A stretch of DNA of 38,933 nucleotides from contig JAIKWY010000089.1 of assembly GCA_024684395.1 (NCBI GenBank), forward strand, positions 1 through 38,933, in the 5' to 3' direction. This DNA comes from Oscillospiraceae bacterium. Lineage in GTDB: Bacteria > Bacillota > Clostridia > Oscillospirales > Ruminococcaceae. Position 1 is the stretch's first letter; each line of letters opens with the position of its first letter. The notes below the pieces were generated by a model. It saw only the letters and a program-made list of their open reading frames with translations. It was not told the origin of the DNA and ran no database searches. Position numbers and translations under genes: made by a program. Below are positions 25,577 to 34,251 of this stretch, piece after piece.

Positions 25577-26980
25577 TCAGCAGTGAACGCTCGAAGGGGC
25601 TGCGCCGCCAAGGGCATCGCCGCTGAGCATTTTAACAGCCTGGATCATGATGGCGCATTCTACACGCTTCTTCTCGAACTCGCAGGAGAGGGTGTGCGCC
25701 TTGAGGATGTCGCCCTGGTACTGGAAGTTGTTGGCGTTGCAGCCGCCGCTGCAATAGAATCTTGCCCAGCAGTCACGGCAATTCGGCTTGTTATAGATAT
25801 GCGCTTCGGCGAAACGCTGCTTCATCTCGGTATCGAACGTCCCCTCATCGAGGTTGCCCATTTTGAAGTCCTCCATGCCGACGAACTGGTGGCAGGGATA
25901 GATATCGCCGTCCGGGGTGATGGCGACATACTCATTGCCGCAGCCGCAGCCACGCAGACGCTTGATGGCACAGGGACCCTGGTCGAGGTCGATCATGAAG
26001 TGGAAGAAGTTGAAGTGCTTCCCCGCCTTGTCATTCTCCAAAATGCGGGCAGCGAGCTTCTCATACTCGGCACAGACAGCCGGGATGTCCTCCTCGGTCA
26101 GCGCATAGGGCAGCGAGGGATCGGCTACGACCGGCTCCACCGAGATCTGGTCGAAGCCTGCTTCATACAGATGGAACACATCTTCGGAGAAGTCGATGTT
26201 GTACTTGGTGAAGGTGCCACGCACATACCAGTCCTTGTCCCGGCTGCGGGCATCGACGAGCTGCTTGAACTTCGGCAGGATGATGTCATAGGTGCCCTTT
26301 CCGTTCGGGGTGGGGCGCATCCGGTCGTTGACTTCCTGTCTGCCGTCGATGGACAGAACGACATTGTTCATCTCCCGGTTGATGAAGGCGATGTTGTCGT
26401 CATTCAGGAGCGTGCCGTTGGTGGTGATGGTGAAGCGGAAGCGCTTGCCGAACTCTGCCTCTCTGCCACGGGCATACTTCACGATCTCCTTGACGGCATC
26501 GAAATTCATCAGCGGCTCACCGCCGAAGAAGTCGAGCTCGAGGTTCTTCCGGTCGCCGGAGTGCTCTAACAGGAAGTCGATCGCCTTCTTGCCTGTCTCC
26601 ACCGGCATGAGCTTTCTGCCGGTGCCGAAATCGCCTGTTGCGGCAAAGCAGTACTTGCAGCGCAGGTTGCAGTCGTGGGAGATGTGCAGGCACATTGCCT
26701 TGATGGGGGCAGGAGTGGTGTATTTGGCGAATTTCTCATACTCATCGGGCGAGAACAGGATCTTCTCCTCGCAGAGGGAAGCCAGTTCGCCGTAGCACTC
26801 CTGTACCTCCACGGGGTCGAACTCCTCCATCTGTGCAAGGATCTCCGGGGGACATTCGTCCGCAAAGGGCGGCGCTGCATAGTCGAGCAGTGCATACGTC
26901 AGCTTATCCACGATATGCACGCCGCCGCTGTTGATGTCCAGTACGATATACATACCGCCGAGTTCAAATTTATGGATCAT
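25577..26980 (-). CDS. scfB: Radical SAM SCIFF peptide maturase
   Basis: This 467-residue radical SAM/SPASM enzyme installs thioether crosslinks in the SCIFF precursor encoded just upstream. The SAM cluster motif CNLRCKYC (Cys104, Cys108, Cys111) is followed by ELDFFGGEPLMNFD. The C-terminal SPASM region has GCGCGNEYVAITPDGDIYPC and NCRDCWARFYCSGGCNANNF for two auxiliary clusters. The N-terminal 90 residues are the peptide-recognition region (MIHKFELGGMYIVLDINSGG). It starts after a GAAAGGAAT site, 68 nt downstream of scfA, with a hairpin in between. Presence next to a 48-residue six-Cys peptide makes the assignment firm. Confidence 0.96.
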   Translation of the reverse strand: MIHKFELGGMYIVLDINSGGVHIVDKLTYALLDYAAPPFADECPPEILAQMEEFDPVEVQECYGELASLCEEKILFSPDEYEKFAKYTTPAPIKAMCLHISHDCNLRCKYCFAATGDFGTGRKLMPVETGKKAIDFLLEHSGDRKNLELDFFGGEPLMNFDAVKEIVKYARGREAEFGKRFRFTITTNGTLLNDDNIAFINREMNNVVLSIDGRQEVNDRMRPTPNGKGTYDIILPKFKQLVDARSRDKDWYVRGTFTKYNIDFSEDVFHLYEAGFDQISVEPVVADPSLPYALTEEDIPAVCAEYEKLAARILENDKAGKHFNFFHFMIDLDQGPCAIKRLRGCGCGNEYVAITPDGDIYPCHQFVGMEDFKMGNLDEGTFDTEMKQRFAEAHIYNKPNCRDCWARFYCSGGCNANNFQYQGDILKAHTLSCEFEKKRVECAIMIQAVKMLSGDALGGAAPSSVHC

Positions 26981-27006
26981 AGTAGTTTATTCCTTTCAAG
27001 AATAAT

Positions 27007-27030
27007 GCCCCACACTCATCCGTGCGGGGC
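27007..27030 (-). promoter_or_regulatory. Hairpin between scfA and scfB
   Basis: On the minus strand GCCCCGCAC pairs with GTGTGGGGC (one G-T wobble) around six nt, and ATTATTCTT follows rather than a T-tract. It is probably a partial terminator or an mRNA-stability element that keeps the precursor in excess over its maturase. Confidence 0.6.
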
Positions 27031-27048
27031 AGCGAAGATGGAAAAGAC

Positions 27049-27195
27049 TTATTTCTCGTCTCTCTCACACTTCTGGTTTGCAACGGTGCAGGAAGTCTTG
27101 CAGGCAGACTGGCAGGAAGCCTGGCAGTTACCGCAGCCGCCCTTGACAGCGCTCTCCTTGAGGCTTGCCTTGTTGATGGTGGTGATGTGCTTCAT
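27049..27195 (-). CDS. scfA: SCIFF precursor peptide (six cysteines in forty-five)
   Basis: This 48-residue peptide opens MKHITTINKASLK, the conserved leader of SCIFF peptides, and carries six cysteines in the core (Cys21, 24, 28, 32, 36, 43; block GGCGNCQASCQSACKTSC). The leader is recognised by the radical SAM maturase, and the cysteines become thioether-linked. The ATG at 27195 has AAGGGAGG about 8 nt upstream, and a good promoter lies 36 nt beyond. SCIFF is nearly universal in Clostridia; its biological role is still unsettled. Confidence 0.97.
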   Translation of the reverse strand: MKHITTINKASLKESAVKGGCGNCQASCQSACKTSCTVANQKCERDEK

Positions 27196-27230
27196 GTGGT
27201 TCAACCTCCCTTATGGTGTTTATTGTATCT

Positions 27231-27259
27231 ATTATAGCATAGATCGAAAGAAAATGCAA
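27231..27259 (-). promoter_or_regulatory. Sigma-A promoter of scfAB
   Basis: On the minus strand TTGCAT (27259-27254), a 17-bp spacer and TATAAT (27236-27231). Confidence 0.85.
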
Positions 27260-27334
27260 GGGTTTTTTTGAAAAAGATGGTGAAAGCAGTCCTACGGCAC
27301 TGATCCGCGTGCCCGTCCGCAGCAACGCCTGTGC

Positions 27335-27363
27335 TTGACAGTTGTCTGTTTCTGTTGTATAAT
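27335..27363 (+). promoter_or_regulatory. Perfect consensus promoter of the ExbB/ExbD-like operon
   Basis: TTGACA (27335-27340), 17 bp, TATAAT (27358-27363), divergent from the scfAB promoter with 75 bp between the two -35 boxes. The leader is short (about 28 nt) and contains GGGAGG before the ATG at 27399. Confidence 0.9.
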
Positions 27364-27398
27364 GTAGAAAAGAACAAAAACCGGGAGGTCGGTAAGCT

Positions 27399-27908
27399 AT
27401 GGACTTTATTACTGTACTGATTATTCTGCTCGGATGTATCACGATTGGATTGTTTGTCTGGTGTATCCTGATTTCCAGGAATCTGGATAATATCCTGCAA
27501 CCACGCACACGCCGCGCCAATCCTTCCAGGGAGACCAAGGAAGAAACGCCTGAGGACATCAGGAATATCGAGGACGATGTTGTCAAAAAATGCAACAAGA
27601 TGAACATGATCTATTCCTGCGCTGTTAACTGCACGACTGCTTTCCCACTGCTGGGTATGCTGGGTACAGTTATATCGCTGATGAGCCTTGCGGGCAATAT
27701 GGACGGACAGGAAATCCCTGTCGATCAGTTCTTCATGGCATTACGTACAACAATGTGGGGAATCATCGGTGGTATCATTGGCAAGGGCTTTGATGCTTAT
27801 GTTTCCGTCAAGGTAGCCGCCAACAACAAGGAGACTGACACCCTCCTCGAACGTAACAGCGGCGGGGGTATCTCCCTGACCAAGACAGCACAGGAGAAAA
27901 AAGCATGA
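27399..27908 (+). CDS. Small MotA/TolQ/ExbB-family proton channel protein
   Basis: The 169-residue membrane protein has one N-terminal helix (about residues 3-25), a cytoplasmic loop of about 45 residues, and two helices with the channel signature: TTAFPLLGMLGTVISLMSL and FFMALRTTMWGIIGGIIGKG. These match the conserved TM2/TM3 of ExbB/TolQ/MotA, which line the ion path. It is shorter than ExbB (about 240) but keeps the three-helix plan. The stop overlaps the next start (ATGA). Its partner is the ExbD-like protein encoded next, so the pair may form an ion-driven 5:2 motor. Such systems are unusual in Firmicutes apart from flagella and some defence systems. No flagellar or Zorya nuclease genes are adjacent. 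Confidence 0.82.
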   Translation: MDFITVLIILLGCITIGLFVWCILISRNLDNILQPRTRRANPSRETKEETPEDIRNIEDDVVKKCNKMNMIYSCAVNCTTAFPLLGMLGTVISLMSLAGNMDGQEIPVDQFFMALRTTMWGIIGGIIGKGFDAYVSVKVAANNKETDTLLERNSGGGISLTKTAQEKKA

Positions 27909-28477
27909 AGATGAGAGAGATCATCCTCGACTTTACCTCCTTGCTCGATGTCATCATGATCATCCTGTTCTTCTTCATCCTGAACTACCGGCAGGAGATG
28001 AAGACCCGCACCGAGCAGGCGGAGCAGACTGCCGCCCAGGCTGTGGCAGCCGCCGAACAGCAGACCGCTGAGGCCGAAGCCCTTATGCAGGAGGCAGAGG
28101 GCGCCCTTGCAGCGATGGAGGGCTCCGCACAGGCGGATAATATCCGGGAAATGGTGGCATTCGGCAATGCGGAGAACATCAACATCTATCTGGTGACGGA
28201 GCCGGAGGGATGGCGGCTCGATGTCTACAAGGGCGAGGCGTTTGTGAACAGCGTCACCGACCGCAAGAGCGACCGCATCGGCTGGGAGCTGACGCAGATC
28301 TTCCAGTCGGAGGGCTATGCGCCCGATGCCACGATGCTCTGTGTGTTCAGCTATAACGGCAGAGCAGGACAGACCGAGGACGCCTATAACATCGTTATGG
28401 AGGCGTTCAGCCAGATCAAGACGGGGAACAAGCGGTTTTTCTATACGGTCGTGGACACCTCCGTCACCCAGCCGTAA
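27905..28477 (+). CDS. ExbD/TolR/MotB-like membrane protein
   Basis: This 190-residue protein has a single N-terminal helix with DFTSLLDVIMIILFFFI; Asp15 aligns with the essential proton-binding Asp of ExbD (FIDVMLVLLIIF). A Gln/Ala/Glu-rich coiled coil follows (about residues 30-78), then an extracytoplasmic domain (about 80-190) with beta-alpha character (INIYLVTEPEGWRLDVYKGE). No OmpA-like peptidoglycan motif is visible. The ATG overlaps the upstream stop (ATGA), so expression is coupled. An alternative start is Met3. Confidence 0.78.
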   Translation: MKMREIILDFTSLLDVIMIILFFFILNYRQEMKTRTEQAEQTAAQAVAAAEQQTAEAEALMQEAEGALAAMEGSAQADNIREMVAFGNAENINIYLVTEPEGWRLDVYKGEAFVNSVTDRKSDRIGWELTQIFQSEGYAPDATMLCVFSYNGRAGQTEDAYNIVMEAFSQIKTGNKRFFYTVVDTSVTQP

Positions 28478-28494
28478 CGGGAGGGATACAGCAG

Positions 28495-28959
28495 ATGAAT
28501 TACAGAGTGAAAGGCTATGCTGCGAGCGCTGCGCTCGGGATCATTGTCGTGGCAGGCGTCAGCCTTGTGGTCGGCGCAGTGATCGGGGCTGCCGGGATGT
28601 ATGCCTATATGAAAGCGCATGAGGGCGGACTTGGCGAGGGCGAGGAGCTTGCGCCGTTCGAGGAGATGGTCGAGACGGGCGAAGAAGTGCCGTCCGAGCT
28701 CCTCACAGAGCCGACCACAGAGCCGATGACCATGCCCGCCACGGAGGAGATCACCTCGGTGGAGATCATCGTGGCAGAGGACGGCTATCTCTACAACAAC
28801 AGACCTGTCACGCTTGACGGCATCCTTGTGGTACTGCAATCCATGAAGCCGGATATGTCCGTGAAGGTCACGAACCAGAATGCCTCCCGCCATGCCTATC
28901 AGGCACTTCTCCGGCTGCTCGAGGAGCAGGAGAAGCCTTATATCGAGGCGAAGAAATAG
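28495..28959 (+). CDS. Single-pass membrane protein with ExbD-like periplasmic domain
   Basis: This 154-residue protein has one transmembrane helix (about residues 9-36, rich in Ala/Gly/Val), a Thr/Pro/Glu-rich linker (about 38-82) and a C-terminal domain (about 86-154) with VEIIVAEDGYLYNNRPVTLD followed by VKVTNQNASRHAYQALLRLL. That order resembles the extracytoplasmic ExbD/TolR fold (a beta strand, 'xxxxNGxxV', helix, strand, helix), but no channel Asp is present in its helix. It could be the output or anchoring subunit of the motor. GGGAGGG precedes the ATG, 17 nt after the upstream gene. A terminator follows. Confidence 0.7.
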   Translation: MNYRVKGYAASAALGIIVVAGVSLVVGAVIGAAGMYAYMKAHEGGLGEGEELAPFEEMVETGEEVPSELLTEPTTEPMTMPATEEITSVEIIVAEDGYLYNNRPVTLDGILVVLQSMKPDMSVKVTNQNASRHAYQALLRLLEEQEKPYIEAKK

Positions 28960-28972
28960 GGCATATAGCTGA

Positions 28973-29006
28973 ACATCCCTGTGGGAGCACCACAGGGATG
29001 TTTTTT
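28973..29006 (+). terminator. Intrinsic terminator of the ExbB/ExbD-like operon
   Basis: ACATCCCTGTGG and CCACAGGGATGT form a perfect 12-bp stem around GAGCA, followed by six T residues. It ends just before the convergent dockerin gene stop at 29010 and may serve both directions. Confidence 0.93.
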
Positions 29007-29009
29007 GTA

Positions 29010-30938
29010 TCATGCATGAAGGATCTGCCGTTTGAGCAGGCTCAGGTCGAACACATCGAGGACTTTGTCATCGTTCATATCTGCCGTGTTCTGATTGGCG
29101 ATGTCTGCTTTCGGCACGGCAAGGATCCACTGCTGGAGCAGTACCACATCCAGCACATCGCAGCTCCCGTCGTTGTTGAGGTCGCCCTTCCGGAACGGCG
29201 CTCCCTGCGGCGCATAGCCGTCATAGAGATAGCCGCTCTCCGGCGAACGGTCTGTGTTACCGGATGCAATGATCGCTTCCACGTCCTCACGGCTGAGCGT
29301 AAGCATGGCAAGGTATTTCTCGTCAATGAGCCCCTGCTCGGTGAGCTGGCGGAAGGCTTTGTAGGAATTGTCGGAGCCGCCCCAGTTCACATTCGCCTTC
29401 CAGTTCTGCTCCTCGGCATCATACCGGAATGTCACGTTCTTCTGCTCGGTCTCCTCCACCTCCGCTGACGTATAGACATAGCCGCTCGCTGACTGATCCC
29501 AGCTCTTCTTGCATTCTGTGATGACCGGGACTGTCGCTGTTGTCAGCAGGACAGCGCTTTCGGGGTGATCCTCAAAGGTCTCCCCTTCCACAAAGATCTT
29601 GGAGATATACCGCCCATCGACCCAGGTATCCCAGCAATAGCCGAGGCTCCCGCCCCAGTACAGCTTGTTGCCGACGCCCCATTCATCGCTGGAGAATGAC
29701 GCCCTGTCATCCCTCTGGTAGAGATAGGTATAATAGCCGCCCATGTCCACCCAGGCGCCGTCGCCCACAGTGTCATAGATCTTCCCCCAGGTCAGCTGAT
29801 CCTCACGGGGGATGTCGTCGTCCATCTCCACGGCGGCATACTCATCGAGCAGCGCCCTCGACGCTTCGAGGGTCATGGACTCGTCATTGTCGCCGAAGGT
29901 GAAGATATGCGTGAGCTTGTCGGCGCTGATGCCCTGCCCTTCGCCGTGTCCGGCGCCGCCATAGCTCTTGGTCACGCCGTCATAGGTCACGTTGATATAG
30001 GCGTGGCTGGTGCTGCTCCATTCATAGCTGGATCTGTCGCTCAGGATGGAGGACACTTTTCCCATCATACCCGGGAAGCCGAGGGAGTCATAGCGGTAGG
30101 GATACAGCGCAGACGCCAGGAGGGACTTGTTATCCTTCCGGCTATAGGGGCTGTAGATGTAGAAGCTCTGGTCAACATGGGCACCGGGCGTCAGGTGCCA
30201 GTCACGGTTGCCGGAGCGGTAGAGCTCACCCCGGATATAGGAGCCGCTGTAGAGACAGATCGAAGAGAAGCCGCTCTGGACGGCATCCATATCCGTGAAG
30301 AAATCCTCGCCCTTGGCATACTGCTCGATCAGATAGTCGCAGTCATCACAAAGCGCCGGCAGCGTGAAAGTGATGTCGGAGTCTGTCCATCTGTAATACC
30401 CTAAGATCGAATACGACCAGCCGCCGTCATGGTACTGGTTATATGAGCCCACAGGCATCCCGTGATAGGGGGAATAGCCCGTGCTCTCGGGCTCGGGGGT
30501 GCCGTAGATCTCCGTGTTGAACTCGGCTTTTGTGATGCTCTCCTGCACTTGCAGCGTGACCTTGCCGCCGTTGGTCGAGAAGCTTTTGAAGAGATAGCCG
30601 CCGTTCACCCGCCGGACGGAATCATCCTCATATTCCACATCGGCATAGACCGCATCGACTGCTTCGATGACGGAGGTCTCCGAATAGGGGGAATCATGAT
30701 CGGCAAACCGGAACGACTCGGGGTTCGGATTGTCCGTCTTCACATAGAAATACTCATTGAAGGGCTCCACGAGCGGGTAGATCTCATAGGTATACTGCAA
30801 GGGATCAATGTCCCTGCACGCCGGATCTGTCGCCGAGACACGGACAGCCATGCTCTCCCCCGACGGCAGCGGGAAGCAGACAGTACCTCCCGCCAGACAC
30901 AGTGCCGCAGCCGCAGCGATCACGTTTCTGCACTTCAT
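29010..30938 (-). CDS. Secreted dockerin type I protein of unknown function
   Basis: Of 642 residues, the first 30 or so are a signal peptide (KCRN then a hydrophobic Ala/Leu stretch). The C-terminus (about 585-642) is a type I dockerin with two calcium loops, DLNNDGSCDVLDVVLLQQW and DMNDDKVLDVFDLSLLKRQ, so the protein should dock on a cohesin scaffoldin outside the cell. The central 540 residues are rich in Tyr, Asp, Gly and Trp and match no family I know; the stretch RYISKIFVEGETF is not a catalytic motif. The ATG at 30938 is chosen because AAGGAGG lies 6 nt upstream; the other Met, at 30944, abuts that site. The gap to sbcC is about 30 nt and has no visible promoter. Confidence 0.85.
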   Translation of the reverse strand: MKCRNVIAAAAALCLAGGTVCFPLPSGESMAVRVSATDPACRDIDPLQYTYEIYPLVEPFNEYFYVKTDNPNPESFRFADHDSPYSETSVIEAVDAVYADVEYEDDSVRRVNGGYLFKSFSTNGGKVTLQVQESITKAEFNTEIYGTPEPESTGYSPYHGMPVGSYNQYHDGGWSYSILGYYRWTDSDITFTLPALCDDCDYLIEQYAKGEDFFTDMDAVQSGFSSICLYSGSYIRGELYRSGNRDWHLTPGAHVDQSFYIYSPYSRKDNKSLLASALYPYRYDSLGFPGMMGKVSSILSDRSSYEWSSTSHAYINVTYDGVTKSYGGAGHGEGQGISADKLTHIFTFGDNDESMTLEASRALLDEYAAVEMDDDIPREDQLTWGKIYDTVGDGAWVDMGGYYTYLYQRDDRASFSSDEWGVGNKLYWGGSLGYCWDTWVDGRYISKIFVEGETFEDHPESAVLLTTATVPVITECKKSWDQSASGYVYTSAEVEETEQKNVTFRYDAEEQNWKANVNWGGSDNSYKAFRQLTEQGLIDEKYLAMLTLSREDVEAIIASGNTDRSPESGYLYDGYAPQGAPFRKGDLNNDGSCDVLDVVLLQQWILAVPKADIANQNTADMNDDKVLDVFDLSLLKRQILHA

Positions 30939-30969
30939 AAACATCCTCCTTGTTCAGGCGGAGCCGATC

Positions 30970-33900
30970 TTATGTACGGATGTTGACCGTGCTGGCGCCG
31001 TTCCTGTCCTTGGTCACGATGACCTGCCTGTCGATCTTGTTTTTGAGATCTGCCACATGCGAGATGATGCCGACAAGGCGATCGCCCGCCGAAAGATCGG
31101 AGAGCGCCTTCATCGCCTGCTGGAGCGCACGTTCGCTCAGCGAGCCGAAGCCCTCGTCGATGAAGATGCTGTCGAGCCGGATACCGCCTGCATCGGACTG
31201 GATCTCCTCCGAGAGCGCCAGCGCCAGTGCCAGCGATGCCATGAAGGATTCACCGCCGGAGAACGTCCGCACACTGCGGCGTGTGCCGTTCCAGTGGTCG
31301 ATGGCATCGAGTTCGAGACCGTCCTTGCCGCCGCCGACCTTCTTCTCCTCACGCCGCTGGAGCGTGTACTGTCCGTCCGTCATGATGCGCAGCCGCTGGT
31401 TGGCACGGACGATGATGCGGTCGAAATAGATCTGCTGGACAAAGACCTCTAAGTCCACCTTCTCCTTGCCGGCGATCCTGCCGGAGACGGTCTCGGCAAG
31501 TGCCTTGGTCAGCTGATAGCGCCGCAGCTTCTCGGAGATCTTTCCGCCGAGCTCGTGGATCTGCGTTTTCAGCTCCTTGTTGCGGGCGATGCGGGTGTGC
31601 AGGATCTTGAGCTTCTCGTCGCTCTCTGCCTTTGCCTTTTCCGCACGCTCCTTCGCCGTTTGCTGCGCCGGAACATCCACAGTGGGACGGGCGGCGATCT
31701 GCTCGGTCAGGTTCTTGGCTTCGCCCTGCTTCTTCGCAAGCTGCTCCTTGGCATCGGCACGGGCTTTCTCCTTGGCATTGATCTCCTCACGGATGCGGGC
31801 GGCTTCCGCCTTATGCCGTGCGATCTCCTGCGCAGCGGTTTTTCTGTCCGGATAGGGCAGTTTTTCCTTCTGGGAATTCAGCTGCTGCTGCAATGCCTCG
31901 AGCGCCGTCTGGCAGGCTGTCTGATCGTTCACAGCTTGCTGCTGCGCAGAAACGGCCGCTTCGACCTGCTTCTGTACTTCGGGGAGCCGCTGCGAGAGCA
32001 TCGCCTTGCGCCGCTGCTTTTCCTCTGCCTTTGCCAGCTCATCATTGGCAACGCTGCACTCTTTCCGAACGGCAGAGAACGCCGTCCGGATCACTGCTGC
32101 CGGATCGCCGTCGATCTCACCGAGCTTAACACGGATCTGCTCAGACAGTGCCTTCTGCTTCTCCTCGGCAGCACCCTTGAGGGTGTTGTAGAGCGTCTGC
32201 TTGGCCTGTAACTGCTCGGAATCCGTCTTATGATCGGCGGTCAGGCCGATGAGCAGCGCTTCCTGCTTGGCAAGCTGCTTCTTCGTCTGCTCCAGCTGGG
32301 CAACGAGCTCCTGCTGTTCGGCAAGCTCCTTCGCATTGCGGGCAAGTTCCTGCTCCAGACGCTTTTTTTCGGCAGACAGCGCTGCGCCGAGCTCATCTGG
32401 AACACAGTCTGGGAGCACGGCCTTGCGCTCCTCCTCCATCTGTGTCTCATGCGAATCCAGACTGATCCGTAGCGCATCTGCTTCGCTCTTTTTCGCATCC
32501 TTGCTCTGACGATATTCCTCGACCGCCTGCTTTTCCCGCTCCAGCTGTTCCTCGGTCATGCCGGTACGCTTGGCAGGCACGGGATGGGAAAGTGAGCCGC
32601 AGACCGGGCAGGGCTTTCCTTCTTCCAATTTTTCCGCAAGGATACCTGCCGGCTCGTCCAGAAACGCCTTGTAGCTCTTTTCATAGTTATGTTCCACCGT
32701 CTGGAACATTCCCTCTGCTGCACGCAGTGCGGTCTGTGCCTGGGCGCTGTCACGCCGCAGCTGTGTCAGTTCCTTATGCAGCTGCATCATCTTCTTGATA
32801 TGGGCGAGCTGCAGCATGAGCGAATCCTGTTCGGCTTTCAGCTTTTCCACAGCCGCCGGACTTTCCTCCAGCTTTTTCTGCAAACTGCGCAGCCGGTCGA
32901 TCTCCTGCTTGACGGCTTCGATACGCTCGGCGGCCTTCTGGCAGGACTGCTCCGCTGCCTGATATTCCTGCTCTACCTTCTGCAAAGAGGCTGCCGCCTG
33001 ACGGACATCTGTTTCCTGCTGCTGCAAGGCGGCAAGCTCCTTCTCACGATCGGTGAGTTGCTGCATTTGCTGCTGGCACTGCACCAGCTCTGTATCAGCG
33101 TCAACCAGTCCGGCAAGCTCCTTCTGGCACTCCGCAAGCTCGTTGCGGTGATGATCAAGTGTTGCCTGCGCCGCCTGAACAGCAGTGATCTGCCGGGAAA
33201 GCTCCAGATCATGGTCAGCGATCTTTTTCTCCAGATCGAGGAGCTCATCATACTGCGGGAGCTGCTGCTCGATGACAGCGGCGTCGTTCTGGTGCTTCTG
33301 TGCTTCCGGCTCCTTTGCCTTTGCCGCTTCAAATTCCACTGCAAGCCCCTCTAAAGCGGCGTTGTCGCCGTCGATCTGCGTCTGCAAGAGCGCCAGCGCC
33401 TTCTGATCCTTGTCCGTCTGATCCGCAATCTCGAGCTGCTTCACCGCCTGTGTGAGCTGCTGCTCGGCTTCGTCCTTCTCACGCTCAAAAACGGCATACT
33501 GCGCATTGTCCTGCGTCAGGATCCTGTCGAGCAGCGCAAGGGCATCCGTATCGGTCATGCCGAGCTCGTCCCGCTGCGCACGTTCCGCCTGGAACGCCTC
33601 GCCCTCGGGGATGTGGATGTCGCCGATGAGCTGCTTCATGCTCTCGCCGGAGGCTTCGTAATCCCGTTTCAGATCCCGGAACTGCTCCTGTAAGCGGATG
33701 CGCAGGTCGAGGAACTTCTCTGTCCGGAAGATCTTGCGCAGGATGGGGGTGCGCTCGTTCGTATTCGCCATCAGCAGCTTCAGGAAATCGCCCTGTGCGA
33801 TCATGGCGATCTGGGTGAACTGCTCCCGGTCGAGCCCGATGATGCGTTCGATCTCCTCATTGACCGCCTGCACACCGGTGATCGTGCGGCTGCCGTAGCT

Positions 33901-34251
33901 GAGCTCGGCTTCGTCTTTCTTCTCGGTCATGCCCTCGCCACGCTTTTTCATCTGCATGTAGCTCGGCGAGCGGCGGACGGTGTACTCGATGCCCTGGTAG
34001 GCAAAAACGAGCTTGACATAGGTCTTGGTGCCCGGTTCGGCAAACTGCGAGCGCAGGAGCTTTGCCGTCCGGAAAGCGCCGCTCGGTCTGCCGTAGAGCG
34101 CATAGGTGATCGCATCGAAGATGGTCGTTTTGCCGGCACCTGTATCACCGGCGATGAGGTACAGACCACGCTCGCCGAGTGAGTCTAGGTCGAGAACGGT
34201 CTTTTTCGCATATGGTCCGAAAGCGGACATTTCCAGTGTGAGCGGTCTCAT
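30970..34251 (-). CDS. sbcC: Exonuclease SbcC (Rad50-like ATPase)
   Basis: This is an SMC-like protein of 1093 residues. Walker A GDTGAGKTT lies at 35-43, two long coiled coils flank a zinc hook CPVC near 548-551, the signature FSGGESFMASLALAL lies near 1000, and Walker B is IFIDEGFGSLS. With SbcD it forms the Mre11-Rad50-type nuclease that cleaves DNA hairpins and blocked ends; the region around it is rich in palindromes, its known substrate. The start overlaps the sbcD stop (ATGA). Confidence 0.97.
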   Translation of the reverse strand: MRPLTLEMSAFGPYAKKTVLDLDSLGERGLYLIAGDTGAGKTTIFDAITYALYGRPSGAFRTAKLLRSQFAEPGTKTYVKLVFAYQGIEYTVRRSPSYMQMKKRGEGMTEKKDEAELSYGSRTITGVQAVNEEIERIIGLDREQFTQIAMIAQGDFLKLLMANTNERTPILRKIFRTEKFLDLRIRLQEQFRDLKRDYEASGESMKQLIGDIHIPEGEAFQAERAQRDELGMTDTDALALLDRILTQDNAQYAVFEREKDEAEQQLTQAVKQLEIADQTDKDQKALALLQTQIDGDNAALEGLAVEFEAAKAKEPEAQKHQNDAAVIEQQLPQYDELLDLEKKIADHDLELSRQITAVQAAQATLDHHRNELAECQKELAGLVDADTELVQCQQQMQQLTDREKELAALQQQETDVRQAAASLQKVEQEYQAAEQSCQKAAERIEAVKQEIDRLRSLQKKLEESPAAVEKLKAEQDSLMLQLAHIKKMMQLHKELTQLRRDSAQAQTALRAAEGMFQTVEHNYEKSYKAFLDEPAGILAEKLEEGKPCPVCGSLSHPVPAKRTGMTEEQLEREKQAVEEYRQSKDAKKSEADALRISLDSHETQMEEERKAVLPDCVPDELGAALSAEKKRLEQELARNAKELAEQQELVAQLEQTKKQLAKQEALLIGLTADHKTDSEQLQAKQTLYNTLKGAAEEKQKALSEQIRVKLGEIDGDPAAVIRTAFSAVRKECSVANDELAKAEEKQRRKAMLSQRLPEVQKQVEAAVSAQQQAVNDQTACQTALEALQQQLNSQKEKLPYPDRKTAAQEIARHKAEAARIREEINAKEKARADAKEQLAKKQGEAKNLTEQIAARPTVDVPAQQTAKERAEKAKAESDEKLKILHTRIARNKELKTQIHELGGKISEKLRRYQLTKALAETVSGRIAGKEKVDLEVFVQQIYFDRIIVRANQRLRIMTDGQYTLQRREEKKVGGGKDGLELDAIDHWNGTRRSVRTFSGGESFMASLALALALSEEIQSDAGGIRLDSIFIDEGFGSLSERALQQAMKALSDLSAGDRLVGIISHVADLKNKIDRQVIVTKDRNGASTVNIRT

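Noticed and set aside
25361-26569. 402-codon open frame on the plus strand
   Set aside because: It runs through two terminator hairpins and antisense to the radical SAM gene, whose cysteine motifs are unambiguous.
27399-28959. Zorya anti-phage system
   Set aside because: The ZorA/ZorB-like pair lacks the long ZorA tail, the OmpA-like ZorB domain and any ZorC, ZorD or ZorE gene nearby.
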